Origin: Nocardioides scoriae
Lineage (GTDB): Bacteria > Actinomycetota > Actinomycetes > Propionibacteriales > Nocardioidaceae
Assembly: GCF_900104965.1 (NCBI RefSeq)
Contig: NZ_LT629757.1
Location: 2,666,001-2,730,000 of the forward strand
Reading direction: 5' to 3'
DNA length: 64,000 nt
The number at the start of each line of letters is the position of its first letter. Position 1 is the first letter of the stretch. The notes beneath the pieces were generated by a model. That model saw nothing but the letters and a program-made list of their open reading frames with translations. It did no database searches and had not been told where the DNA came from. Of this stretch, positions 55,194-63,934 are shown piece by piece. The position numbers and the translations under genes were made by a program.

Positions 55194-55628
55194 TCAGCGG
55201 CAGAACGCGTGCACGTGGAGCACCTCGGGGTGCCCACCCTCGAAGACGTGGGCCAGGGCCGGTCCGACCCAGCGCGCCCCGGCGTACGTCGTGACCGGTC
55301 CGTCGTCCCCCCGGACGGTGAGCACGACGTGGCCCGGGATGCGTCCGGCCATGTCCGGCGGCGCGCTGCGCGTCCAGCAGCCGTGGTCCCGGACCAGCCG
55401 CGCCACCTGCTCGGGACTCGTGGCGCCGGGGGTCTGGTCCGAGGTGGGCCGCCCGCCGATGATCGGCAGGCCGGAGTAGGTGCCCCTGGCCGCGACCACG
55501 GTCCCCAGCCCGACGACCATCACGGCCGCGAAGCCCACCAGGAACCACAGGGGGCGCCCCAGCCCGAGCCCCAGGGCCTGCCGGAGGGTCTGCGGCCTTC
55601 GGTCTCGTTGGCGTCGTCGGCCAGCCAT
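55194..55628 (-). CDS. Hypothetical single-pass membrane protein
   Basis: A 144-residue protein with a basic N-terminus, one membrane segment ([21 protein letters not shown], in part; about 26-46) and an extracytoplasmic domain of about 95 residues ([21 protein letters not shown] in part). No family recognised. Coding is supported by the membrane topology and by a clean frame between convergent neighbours. Confidence 0.65.
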   Translation of the reverse strand: MAGRRRQRDRRPQTLRQALGLGLGRPLWFLVGFAAVMVVGLGTVVAARGTYSGLPIIGGRPTSDQTPGATSPEQVARLVRDHGCWTRSAPPDMAGRIPGHVVLTVRGDDGPVTTYAGARWVGPALAHVFEGGHPEVLHVHAFCR

Positions 55629-55714
55629 GACCGACCCAACGACGGGGGTCCGGACCGGTCACGACGCAGTGCCCACACCGTGGACGCCCCTGCGCCGGCG
55701 GCGCGGAGCGCACG

Positions 55715-56239
55715 TCAGCTCCAGCGGGCTGCGAGCTCGCCGACGACCTTGGCGTTGCGGTTGGTCGAGACGCCCAGCAGGCGGGTGAGACCGGGCGGCA
55801 GGAACGCCCCGGCCGCGACGTCGTCCTCGACCAGCAGGTGCACCGCGCGGCCGCTCACGTGGACCTCGCGGCCCCCGCCCGAGGTCGCCTCGATCGCGGC
55901 GGCCAGGTCGGGCGGCGGGGCCTCGCGCAGCAGCTCGACGTAGTGCCGGCCCGGTCGTGCGTACGCCGCCGCGTCGGCCGCCACCGCCGCCAGCTCGGCC
56001 GGGGAGAGGACGATCGTCGGCACCTCGAAGCCCCGGTCGGCGAGGAACGCCGCCTCCAGCCGCTGCTCCACCCGCGCCGCCGACCGCAGCGGCAGCCGCA
56101 ACCGCACGTTGCCGGTGTTGATGTGGGTCTCGACGTCCTGCCCGCCCACGGACTCCACGACGCGCACGATGTCGCCCTTGGGGAACTTCCGGCGGGCCCC
56201 GAGGTTGATCGCGCGCAGCAGGGCGACGTAGGTCGGCAC
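55715..56239 (-). CDS. DUF1697 family protein
   Basis: A 174-residue protein with the family opening PTYVALLRAINLGARRKFP and the central ETHINTGNVRLR (where many members have YIQSGNV). GTG start at 56239. Function unknown. A shrunken in-frame copy lies at 57783-57890, sharing both termini. Confidence 0.85.
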   Translation of the reverse strand: MPTYVALLRAINLGARRKFPKGDIVRVVESVGGQDVETHINTGNVRLRLPLRSAARVEQRLEAAFLADRGFEVPTIVLSPAELAAVAADAAAYARPGRHYVELLREAPPPDLAAAIEATSGGGREVHVSGRAVHLLVEDDVAAGAFLPPGLTRLLGVSTNRNAKVVGELAARWS

Positions 56240-56285
56240 CCGGGCACCCTCCCACGCCGGCCCGGGCCTGTCGTCGTGGTGTGCT

Positions 56286-56326
56286 CGACGCCAGCTACTT
56301 CATCCCGAGCGTGGTCGACTCCCAGG
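56286..56326 (+). pseudogene. Fossil of the malic enzyme gene 3' end
   Basis: These 41 bases match 55089-55129 inside the malic enzyme gene at about 37 positions. The translated frame reads DASYFIPSVVDSQ against [13 protein letters not shown]. It overlaps the 3' end of the iminopeptidase gene on the other strand. Confidence 0.75.
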
Positions 56327-57307
56327 GCTCGCGTCGTCGGAGGGAGCCCGTGTCGCGAACCAGGCGTAGGCCGCCTCCAGCTCGGCCGACATCCGGGGAC
56401 CCCCGTGCCCCTCGTCCTCGACCACGACGAGTCGGCTCGCCGGCCACCGTCGGTGCAGCTCCCACGGCGTCTCGACCGGTCCGCTGACGTCGAGCCGCCC
56501 GTGCACCAGGACGGCCGGCAGGTGGGTGATCCGGGCGAGCCCGTCCAGCACCCCGCGCTCGCCGAGCCAGCAGTCGTGGGCCCAGGAGTGGACCACGTGG
56601 AGCGCGAAGCCGAGCTGCTCCTCGTCGGCGAGGTCTACCAGCCCCGGTGACGCCTGCTCCCCCGCGGCCACGACGCCGACCCGCACGTGGGTGTCCTCCC
56701 AGGCGCACCACGCCCGGGCGGCGGTCAGCCGCACCTCGGCGTCCGGGTGGGTGAGCCTGTACAGGTAGGCCTCCAGCAGCGGCTGCCCCGGCGCCCGGCC
56801 GGAGGCCGCGTCGAGCGCGGACCAGGCCTCGGGGAATACCCGCCCCATCCCCCGGCTGATCCAGTCGAGCTCGCGGCGCGACCCGGTGGTGACCGCGACC
56901 AGGGCCAGCCCGGTCACGCGATCGGGGTGCGCCTCGGCGTACGCCAGGGCCAGCGTGGTGCCCCAAGACCCGCCCGAGACCAGCCAGGACGCCACCCCGA
57001 GGTGCTCGCGCACGGCCTCCAGGTCGGCCACCATCCGCTGCGTGGTGAGGCCGTCGAGGTCGAACCCGGGCTCGGTCACCAGCGGTCGGCTCCGTCCGCA
57101 CGCGCGTTGGTCGAGCCCGATGATGCGCCACACCGCCGGGTCCGGACGCCGGCGGTAGCCTCCGCCGCCCAGCCCGCTCCCGGGCCCGCCGTGCAGCCAC
57201 ACCAGGGGGCGGCCCTCGGGGTTGCCGGAGCACTCCCAGTAGAGCTCGGCCCCGTCGTCAACGGTGAGCAGGCCGGCGACGTACGGCTCGATCGGGGGGT
57301 GCGGCAC
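56300..57307 (-). CDS. Proline iminopeptidase-type alpha/beta hydrolase
   Basis: A 335-residue S33-family peptidase. The oxyanion region is WLHGGPGSGLGG, the nucleophile Ser in VSGGSWGTTLALAYAEAHP, and the later Asp (HGRLDVSGP) and His (DEGHGG) are present. It removes N-terminal proline from peptides. The last dozen residues (from about DDASPG) run antisense through the malic enzyme fossil, so the C-terminus is probably recent. A -10 TAGCGT (57319-57314) stands 6 bases before GTG 57307. Confidence 0.92.
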   Translation of the reverse strand: MPHPPIEPYVAGLLTVDDGAELYWECSGNPEGRPLVWLHGGPGSGLGGGGYRRRPDPAVWRIIGLDQRACGRSRPLVTEPGFDLDGLTTQRMVADLEAVREHLGVASWLVSGGSWGTTLALAYAEAHPDRVTGLALVAVTTGSRRELDWISRGMGRVFPEAWSALDAASGRAPGQPLLEAYLYRLTHPDAEVRLTAARAWCAWEDTHVRVGVVAAGEQASPGLVDLADEEQLGFALHVVHSWAHDCWLGERGVLDGLARITHLPAVLVHGRLDVSGPVETPWELHRRWPASRLVVVEDEGHGGPRMSAELEAAYAWFATRAPSDDASPGSRPRSG

Positions 57308-57313
57308 GGGCCC

Positions 57314-57319
57314 ACGCTA
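57314..57319 (-). promoter_or_regulatory. Predicted -10 for leaderless iminopeptidase transcript
   Basis: On the minus strand TAGCGT is followed by 6 bases and GTG. Confidence 0.45.
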
Positions 57320-57368
57320 GGCCCGATGATGGACGCCCACCCCACCCCGACCCACCCGGGAGGCCACC

Positions 57369-57776
57369 ATGGACACGATCCACCTGCGGGTCCGCGACGG
57401 ACAGGTCGAGGACGCCGGGTCGTGGCTCTACGTCTGGGTGCGGGCGGGTGGCGAGGTCGTCCACGTCGGCGGCACCGGGCTGGCACCCCAGGTCCGGACC
57501 TGGCTGCACCTGCACCACGACGACCCGGCGGTCGGGAGGGTCGCGGCACGCCACCCCGGTGCGGCCACCGAGGCCCTCGACGTCCACGCCTGCCGGATCC
57601 CCGACGGGGTCGACCGGGCGGCGGCCAGGGCGGAGCTCGTGGCCCGGTTGGCCGCGCGCGGCCGGCTCGGGGCGGCGTACGTCGGTGAGCCGCCGGAGCC
57701 GGTCGACAGCCCCGACGAGGTGCGTCGCGTCGTCGACGAGGTGGAGCAAGAGCTGCGCGACGTGCTCGGCGCGTAG
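57369..57776 (+). CDS. Hypothetical protein
   Basis: A 135-residue protein. The stretch SWLYVWVRAGGEVVHVGGTG followed by an R and H-rich segment (residues 18-50) faintly recalls a GIY-YIG fold opening, but the key Gly-Ile-Tyr is not clear. The C-terminal third is acidic and helical (DEVRRVVDEVEQELRDVLG). It begins 61 bases from the divergent iminopeptidase gene. Function unknown. Confidence 0.6.
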   Translation: MDTIHLRVRDGQVEDAGSWLYVWVRAGGEVVHVGGTGLAPQVRTWLHLHHDDPAVGRVAARHPGAATEALDVHACRIPDGVDRAAARAELVARLAARGRLGAAYVGEPPEPVDSPDEVRRVVDEVEQELRDVLGA

Positions 57777-57782
57777 GGGTCG

Positions 57783-57890
57783 TCAGCTCCAGCGGGCGGC
57801 GAGCTCGCCGACGACCTCGGCGTTGCGGTTGGTCGCGGCGGCCAGGTCGGGCGGCGGGGACTGGTGGAGCAGGGCGACGTAGGTCGGCAC
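57783..57890 (-). pseudogene. Shrunken in-frame copy of the DUF1697 gene
   Basis: A 35-codon frame with GTG start and TGA stop. It joins the start (PTYVALL), a middle piece (PPPDLAAA) and the end (TNRNAEVVGELAARWS) of the DUF1697 gene at 55715-56239, with two in-frame internal deletions. The 5' flank (about 57891-57911) also matches. It is too short for the fold and is probably a relic. Confidence 0.8.
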
Positions 57891-57989
57891 CCGGGCACCC
57901 TCCCACGCCGACCCGCCCGCGTCGTGGGGGTCACCGGGCGCCGGGGCGCCCCCTCACCCTCACGACCCGGGCCTGTCGGCGGGGCGGGC

Positions 57990-57995
57990 TAGGTT
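57990..57995 (+). promoter_or_regulatory. Predicted -10 for leaderless SNF2 helicase transcript
   Basis: TAGGTT is followed by 6 bases and GTG 58002. Confidence 0.45.
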
Positions 57996-58001
57996 CCTCC
58001 G

Positions 58002-60743
58002 GTGAGCTTCGTACCGCTGCAGGGCCAGGCGACCTGGCTGCCCCAGCAGCCGGCGCGGCACAGCGAGGTCGAGTTCTCCGGTCCCCGGCGCAGCGTGCGG
58101 CTGCCGCTCAAGGGGGCGATCCCGGTGCTGACGCGGGCCGTGCGGGTCGAGGACGCCCACCCCTCGGTCGGGCTGCTGAGCGGCGCCACGCTGCTGGCGA
58201 TGAAGCTGGTCGCGGCGGGACGGGTGCGCCGCACCGAGGCCGGCGACGCGTGGCGCATCGGTCCGCTCCAGCCCGACGACGACGACCGGGTCCGGGCGCT
58301 GGCCACCTCCCGCGCCCACGCCGGCACCACGGTGGACGACGCCGAGGAGGTGATCCGGCAGCTGCTCGACGCCGTGGCCGACACCATGGTCCGGGCCCCG
58401 GGCGCGACCTCGGTCGCCACCGCCGGCCCCGACGGGGCACCGGCTCGGACCCGGGTCCGGTGGGCCGAGCGCCTGGCCGCGGCCCAGGCGGAGGCGGAGG
58501 ACCCCGAGCCCGACGGCCTGCCCGACCGGGTCCGCGTCACGCTGCGCCTCGAGGCCCCCGAGGAGGTCCTGGCCGGCGGCGGGGTGGTGCTGGTGCCGCA
58601 GGCCCACGACCTCGACGACGAGACCGTCTTCGTCGACGTCGCCCGGCTGTGGCGCGAAGGCCCCGAGGAGCACGGCTTCTCCGCGCGCGCCCGGCTCTCG
58701 GCCACCGTCGCGCTCGGCGAGGCGGCCCAGGCCTGGGAGCCGCTGGGCCGGCTGCTGCGCGAGCAGGTGCCCGACCAGCTGCTGCTCGACGGCGAGGAGC
58801 TCACCGCCCTGCTCGACGGGGGGCTGGAGGCCCTCGACGCGGTCGGGGTCGACGTCTTCTGGCCGCGCGGGCTGCGCAGCGAGCTGGTCCCGCAGGGGCG
58901 CGTCGAGGTCGACAGCGGGCCCCGCGAGGGTCCCCTCATGGACGGCCTCTTCGGACCCGACTCGCTGTTCCGCTTCGACTGGCGCCTGGCGCTGGCGGGC
59001 CAGCAGCTGAGCGACGAGGAGATGCTCGCGCTCGCCGAGGCCACCACGCCGGTGATCCGGCTGCGCGACAACTGGGTCGTCATCGACCCCGTGGTGGCCC
59101 GCCGCGCCCGCAAGCGCGTCAAGGCCGGGCTCGACCAGGCCGACCGCCCGATCGCGCCCGCCGCCGCCCTCCAGGCCGCGCTCACCGGCCGGCTCTACCT
59201 CGACGGCGGCGCCATGGAGGTGCACCCCGGCGCCACGCTGGAGAAGGTCCGCGACCGCGTGGTGGGGGCCGCGACCGCGGCGCCGCTGCCCGACCCGCCG
59301 GGGCTGCGGGCGACGCTGCGCGACTACCAGCGCCAGGGGGTCACCTGGCTGGCCGAGCTGACCGGGGCCGGGCTCGGGGCCTGCCTGGCCGACGACATGG
59401 GCCTGGGCAAGACGGTCACCCTGATCGCGCTCCACCTGCACCGGCGCGACCGCGGGCTGCTGGCGGGCCCGACCCTGGTGGTGTGCCCCGCCAGCCTGCT
59501 GGGCAACTGGAAGGCCGAGATCCGGCGCTTCGCCCCCGGGGTCGACGTACGCCGCTTCCACGGCGCCTCGCGCTCCCTGGTCGGCGTCGGCGACGGGTTC
59601 GTGCTCACCACCTACGGCACCATGCGCGCCGACACCTCCACCGAGCACGGCGGCGACCTGGCCGCGGTCGGGTGGGACCTGGTGGTGGCCGACGAGGCGC
59701 AGCACGTCAAGAACGCCCGCTCCACCACCGCCCGCAACCTGCGCACCCTCACCTCCCGGTGCCGGGTCGCCCTCACCGGCACCCCGGTCGAGAACGACCT
59801 CACCGAGCTGTGGGCGATCCTCGACTGGGCCACGCCCGGGCTGCTGGGGTCGCGCAACGCCTTCCGCAAGGTGTGGGCCGCCCCCATCGAGAGCGGGGTC
59901 GACCCCTCGGTCGCGCGCCGCTTCGCCCAGCTCGTCGAGCCCTTCCTGCTGCGCCGGCGCAAGACCGACCCCGGCATCGCGCCGGAGCTGCCCGCCAAGA
60001 CCGAGACCGACCACGTCGTGGGCCTGACCCGCGAGCAGGTGGTGCTCTACGAGACGCTCGTGCGCGAGTCGATGCGCCGCATCGAGGACGCCGACGAGGA
60101 CACCCGGCGCGGGCTGGTGCTGGCCCTGCTCACCGGGCTGAAGCAGATCTGCAACCACCCGGCCCACTACCTGCGCCAGCCCGGCGGACGGCTGCGCGGG
60201 CGCTCCCACAAGCTCGAGCTGCTCGACGAGCTGCTCGCGACCATCCTGGCCGAGGGCGGGGCGGTGCTGCTCTTCACGCAGTACGTCGAGATGGCCCGCC
60301 TCCTCGAGCGCCACCTGGCCGCCGCCGGCACGCCCACGCTCTTCCTCCACGGCGGCACGCCCGTCGCCACCCGCGAGCAGCTCGTCCGCGACTTCCAGGC
60401 CGGGGCCGCCCCGGTGTTCCTGCTCTCGCTCAAGGCCGGTGGCACGGGCCTCAACCTGACCCGCGCCGACCACGTGGTCCACGTCGACCGCTGGTGGAAC
60501 CCCGCGGTCGAGGACCAGGCCACCGACCGGGCCCACCGGATCGGCCAGACGCGCCCGGTGCAGGTGCACCGGCTCATCACCGAGGGCACCATCGAGGAGC
60601 GCGTCGGCGAGCTGCTCGCCCGCAAGCGCTCGCTGGCAGACGCCGTGCTCGGACGGGGCGAGGCCGCCCTCACCGAGCTGTCCGACGCCGAGCTGCACGA
60701 CCTCGTCTCCCTGCGCCGCACGGGCCTCTATCCCGATGCCTGA
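58002..60743 (+). CDS. SNF2/RapA-family DEAD/DEAH-box helicase (HepA type)
   Basis: A 913-residue protein. The N-terminal 400 residues hold an actinobacterial SNF2-associated region. The ATPase core begins with TLRDYQRQGVTWLAEL, Walker A DDMGLGKT (about 464-471), DEAQ (about 564) and a C-terminal helicase part with FLLSLKAGGTGLNLT and DRAHRIGQTRPVQVHRL. It overlaps the SWIM gene by 8 bases. It is a double-strand DNA translocase; its target in bacteria is not established. Confidence 0.93.
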   Translation: MSFVPLQGQATWLPQQPARHSEVEFSGPRRSVRLPLKGAIPVLTRAVRVEDAHPSVGLLSGATLLAMKLVAAGRVRRTEAGDAWRIGPLQPDDDDRVRALATSRAHAGTTVDDAEEVIRQLLDAVADTMVRAPGATSVATAGPDGAPARTRVRWAERLAAAQAEAEDPEPDGLPDRVRVTLRLEAPEEVLAGGGVVLVPQAHDLDDETVFVDVARLWREGPEEHGFSARARLSATVALGEAAQAWEPLGRLLREQVPDQLLLDGEELTALLDGGLEALDAVGVDVFWPRGLRSELVPQGRVEVDSGPREGPLMDGLFGPDSLFRFDWRLALAGQQLSDEEMLALAEATTPVIRLRDNWVVIDPVVARRARKRVKAGLDQADRPIAPAAALQAALTGRLYLDGGAMEVHPGATLEKVRDRVVGAATAAPLPDPPGLRATLRDYQRQGVTWLAELTGAGLGACLADDMGLGKTVTLIALHLHRRDRGLLAGPTLVVCPASLLGNWKAEIRRFAPGVDVRRFHGASRSLVGVGDGFVLTTYGTMRADTSTEHGGDLAAVGWDLVVADEAQHVKNARSTTARNLRTLTSRCRVALTGTPVENDLTELWAILDWATPGLLGSRNAFRKVWAAPIESGVDPSVARRFAQLVEPFLLRRRKTDPGIAPELPAKTETDHVVGLTREQVVLYETLVRESMRRIEDADEDTRRGLVLALLTGLKQICNHPAHYLRQPGGRLRGRSHKLELLDELLATILAEGGAVLLFTQYVEMARLLERHLAAAGTPTLFLHGGTPVATREQLVRDFQAGAAPVFLLSLKAGGTGLNLTRADHVVHVDRWWNPAVEDQATDRAHRIGQTRPVQVHRLITEGTIEERVGELLARKRSLADAVLGRGEAALTELSDAELHDLVSLRRTGLYPDA

Positions 60744-61449
60744 CCCGCTGGTCCTGCCCCGCAGCCCGCGCCGGCGGGGTGCGGTGGCGCGCAGCGACAC
60801 CTGGTGGGGCCGGGCGTTCGTGCGCTCCTTCGAGGAGCTCGCCCTCGACGCCGCCGACCTCGTGACCGCCCGGTCGCTGGCCCGGTCGGGCCGCTTCGGT
60901 GCCATCGTGGTGCTCGAGGCGATGGCCTCGGCCGTCCTCGACCCCGCCAGCGAGCAGCCGCTCATGACCCAGCTCAAGGTCGAGCGCCTCGACGCCGCCG
61001 GCTGGACGACCTTCGCCCGCGAGGCGGCCCGCGAGAGCGGCTTCACCGCCGCGCTCGAGGTGGGCTCGCTGCCCGTCGACCTGGTCGAGCACGCCGACGA
61101 GGCGGGCGTCGAGCTGCTCCCCGGCGCCTCCGACCTCGACAGCGCCTGCGAGTGCGACGGCTGGGCGCAGCCCTGCGTCCACGCGCTCGCCCTGCTCTAC
61201 CTGCTCGCCTGGCACGTCGACCGCGACCCCTACGTGCTGCTGCTCCTGCGAGGCCGCACCCGCGAGCACCTGCTCGCCGAGGTCCACGAGCTGGCCGCCG
61301 GCACGCTCTCGCCCGGCGCCGCCGAGCGCGACGAGGCCCGCCGCCGCGCCGCCCAGGTGCTGGCGCTGGCCCAGGACTCCCCGACCGGTCACGGGCTGGC
61401 CGACGCGGCCGTGGCGGCGTACGACGAGGCCGTGGCCCGGCTGCTCTGA
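60736..61449 (+). CDS. SWIM zinc-finger protein
   Basis: A 237-residue protein with the SWIM motif C138-x-C140...C147-x-H149 (CECDGWAQPCVHA). It opens with RRGAVARSDTWWGRAFVRSF, common to partners of bacterial SNF2 ATPases. It starts before the helicase stop in another frame, so the two are translated together and probably act together, with the finger binding DNA or protein. Confidence 0.9.
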   Translation: MPDPLVLPRSPRRRGAVARSDTWWGRAFVRSFEELALDAADLVTARSLARSGRFGAIVVLEAMASAVLDPASEQPLMTQLKVERLDAAGWTTFAREAARESGFTAALEVGSLPVDLVEHADEAGVELLPGASDLDSACECDGWAQPCVHALALLYLLAWHVDRDPYVLLLLRGRTREHLLAEVHELAAGTLSPGAAERDEARRRAAQVLALAQDSPTGHGLADAAVAAYDEAVARLL

Positions 61450-61555
61450 GGTCCCGGCCGGTGCCGGTCGGGCGAAACCCCAGCGGTGGGCAGGCTGCGT
61501 CCCTACCCTGAGCGTGCCTGCTGGGGGGTCCGGTGGCGCTGACCTCGGAGGCACC

Positions 61556-63235
61556 ATGTCCCGTTCGCTGGCCGCGTTCGCCGCCACCACGATGGCCGCA
61601 GCCCTGCTGAGCGTCACCGCGCCGGCCGAGGCCGCGACGTACTCGTCCTCGGGACAGCGCTGCACGAAGGTCGGAACGGCCCGTGCCGACCGCCTGGTGG
61701 GCACCTCGCGCAACGACGTGATCTGCGGCCGCGGCGGCAACGACGTCATCACCGGCGGGGGCGGCAACGACGTCATCGACGGTGGCTCGGGCGCCGACCG
61801 GGTGGACGCCGGCACGGGCAACGACCGGGTGTACGCCGGCTCCGGTCGCGACGTGGTCACCGGGTCGTCAGGGGACGACCGGCTGGTCGGGGGCGACGAC
61901 GACGACACGATCGAGGGCAGCCCCGGCGACGACGCGCTGTTCGGTGGCACGGGCGACGACGACCTGCTGGGAGGCACCGGCAGCGACGACGTCGACGGCG
62001 GAGCAGGCACGAACTACTGCGACGAGCCGTCCGAGGACCGCCAGACGGCCTGCACGGTCGACCAGGAGGCACCCCGCATCCTGGAGGTCCGTCCCGACCG
62101 GTCGAGCGTCGACGTCAGCACTGCCGCCCAGGTGGTCACCGTCATGGTCCACGCGGTCGACGACACCGGCATCCTCGTCGTGACGCTCGAGGCCACCTCG
62201 CACGACGGCGCCAACAGGCTGCTGGCCAGCTCACGCACGCGGACGAGCGGGACGCCGCGCGACGGGTGGTGGCGGGTCCGCCTCGAGGTGCCGCGCTTCC
62301 TGCCCAGCGCGACGTGGGACCTCCAGGCCTCCCTGCAGGACCGGTTGATGCGCGCCGGGGGCGCCGAGGTCACCCCCGAGCTGACCGTCGTCGACGACCA
62401 CCCCGACCTCGCCGCACCGGTCGTGCGGTCGTTCGCGGCCACCCGGACCCGCGTGGACGTCCGGCAGGCGCCGGCCTCCCTGGCCGTCCGGACGCGCATC
62501 ACCGACGACGCGTCCGGGGTCCACGACGTCCTGGCGTGCGCCGAACCCCTCACCGACCAGGGCTACGGACAGGGCACCGACCACTGCTGGGGCACCCCTC
62601 GCACCAGCGGCACCGCCACGGACAGCTTCTGGGACATCCACTTCGAGATGTCGCGCCGGGCCCCGAGCGGGACCTACGCCTTCAGGATCTGCACGAGCGA
62701 CCGCGCCCACACGGACCGGACGACGTGCTGGATCAGCCAGGCCGAGGCGGACTACCGGCGCTCGCGGGGCTGGCCGGTCACGGCGCCCCTCCTCCCCGGA
62801 GGCGGCGGCACCCTCGAGGTGGTCGGCCTGGGCGAGGACGTCAACGCCCCCGTGCTGGGCACGGTCACCGTGAGCCCCGCGGTGGTGGACGCCTCCGCCG
62901 GCGCGCGTCGGGCCTACGTGTACGTCCGCGCCACCGACGTCGAGGGGCTCGACCAGGGAGACATCCTGGTGAGCGTCTACCACGAGGACGGCAGGACCGT
63001 CCTGCAGAGCCGTTACTGGGCCTTCCCCCACGAAGGCACCCCACAGGACGGGACCTGGCGCGTCCCCCTCGACGTCCTCGGTGGAACGCCGCCGGGACGC
63101 TACGTCGTCGAGGTCACGCTGCGTGACCGGGCCCACGAGACGACGTACGCCCCGGCCGACCACCTGATCGGCACCGGGTGGGTGGCCTTCACGTCCGGCC
63201 AGGCCACGAACGGCGGCTACCTCGTGGTGCGCTGA
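61556..63235 (+). CDS. Secreted protein with calcium-binding nonapeptide repeats and three Ig-like repeats
   Basis: A 559-residue protein with a signal peptide (about 1-27, ending AEAA). Residues 45-151 hold RTX/hemolysin-type repeats (GRGGNDVIT, GGGGNDVID, GGSGADRVD and so on). After this come three similar blocks of about 110-130 residues (from about 173, 282 and 428). Each has APxVxxxxxxxxxVDV, SGTPxDGxWxV and xGxYxxxVxxRDR elements like an Ig/cadherin fold. GGAGG precedes ATG 61556. Cell-surface or secreted; binding partner unknown. Confidence 0.88.
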   Translation: MSRSLAAFAATTMAAALLSVTAPAEAATYSSSGQRCTKVGTARADRLVGTSRNDVICGRGGNDVITGGGGNDVIDGGSGADRVDAGTGNDRVYAGSGRDVVTGSSGDDRLVGGDDDDTIEGSPGDDALFGGTGDDDLLGGTGSDDVDGGAGTNYCDEPSEDRQTACTVDQEAPRILEVRPDRSSVDVSTAAQVVTVMVHAVDDTGILVVTLEATSHDGANRLLASSRTRTSGTPRDGWWRVRLEVPRFLPSATWDLQASLQDRLMRAGGAEVTPELTVVDDHPDLAAPVVRSFAATRTRVDVRQAPASLAVRTRITDDASGVHDVLACAEPLTDQGYGQGTDHCWGTPRTSGTATDSFWDIHFEMSRRAPSGTYAFRICTSDRAHTDRTTCWISQAEADYRRSRGWPVTAPLLPGGGGTLEVVGLGEDVNAPVLGTVTVSPAVVDASAGARRAYVYVRATDVEGLDQGDILVSVYHEDGRTVLQSRYWAFPHEGTPQDGTWRVPLDVLGGTPPGRYVVEVTLRDRAHETTYAPADHLIGTGWVAFTSGQATNGGYLVVR

Positions 63236-63250
63236 CGGCTGCGACCAGCC

Positions 63251-63829
63251 TCAGGTCGAGGGCGAGGTGGCGGCGAACGAGGGCTGCAGCAGCGCCCGCT
63301 CGGCCATGGTCGAGAGCAGCGCGCGCATCTCGTCGGTCTCGAGGAAGGCGCTGTGGGGCGTGGAGTTGAGCAGGCCGAAGGTGGCGTGGACGGTGGCGCG
63401 GGCCTGCTGGCGCCCGAGGTGCGCGTCGAGCTCGAGCAGCTGGTCGGCCCAGACGTCGACGTAGGCCCGCTGGGTCTCGCGGACCTTCTCGCGGGCCTCC
63501 AGCGGCAGCGCGCCCCAGTCGCGGTCCTGCACGACGATGAGGGCCTGGTGCTCCAGGGCGAAGGCGACGTGCCAGTCGATGAGCCCGAGCAGCGCCTCGC
63601 GGGGCGAGCCGGCGGCGGCGACGCGGCGCCGTCCCTCGGTCAGCAGCTCGTCGCTGATGTTGACCAGCATCGAGGCGAGCACCGCGTCCTTGGAGCGGAA
63701 GTGGCGGTAGAGCGCCGGGCCGGAGAAGCCGCAGGCGGCGCCCAGCTCGGCGATCGAGACGCCGTGGAAGCCCTTCTCGGCGAAGAGCTCGGCGGCGATG
63801 GCCAGGATCTGCTGCCGACGCTCGCTCAT
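63251..63829 (-). CDS. TetR/AcrR-family transcriptional regulator
   Basis: A 192-residue repressor. The HTH is at residues 5-50 (QILAIAAELFAEKGFHGVSI; FSGPALYRHFRSKDAVLA in part), followed by a ligand domain. It is divergent from an acyl-CoA carboxylase gene, and two related palindromes lie between them. It probably controls degradation of a branched-chain or other acyl-CoA and itself. Inferred from position. Confidence 0.92.
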   Translation of the reverse strand: MSERRQQILAIAAELFAEKGFHGVSIAELGAACGFSGPALYRHFRSKDAVLASMLVNISDELLTEGRRRVAAAGSPREALLGLIDWHVAFALEHQALIVVQDRDWGALPLEAREKVRETQRAYVDVWADQLLELDAHLGRQQARATVHATFGLLNSTPHSAFLETDEMRALLSTMAERALLQPSFAATSPST

Positions 63830-63837
63830 TCGTCCGA

Positions 63838-63927
63838 GGTTATCGGTCGCTCACCACGGACGGACGCGCGGACCGGCTGGTGACCTCGTGCGACCCGGCT
63901 GGCGCCGCGTGTTAACGATCGCTAACC
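63838..63927. promoter_or_regulatory. Two operator-like palindromes between tetR and the carboxylase gene
   Basis: GGTTATCGGTCGCTCACC (63838-63855), 8 bases from the tetR start, and GTTAACGATCGCTAACC (63911-63927) share the pattern GGTTA-n-CG-n-TCG-n-T-n-AC when one is inverted. The second overlaps the -10 TAACCT (63923-63928), which lies 6 bases before GTG 63935. One repressor could thus close both promoters. Confidence 0.65.
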
Positions 63928-63934
63928 TCAGCGG

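Noticed and set aside
57369-57776. GIY-YIG endonuclease
   Set aside because: Only a loose match to the YVYVG-like opening is present; the catalytic Arg and Glu could not be placed with confidence, so it is left as hypothetical.
57960-61046. A 1028-codon open frame on the minus strand
   Set aside because: It is antisense to the SNF2 and SWIM genes and rich in Gly/Val/Ala/Arg/Gln of low complexity, as expected from high third-position GC in the true genes.
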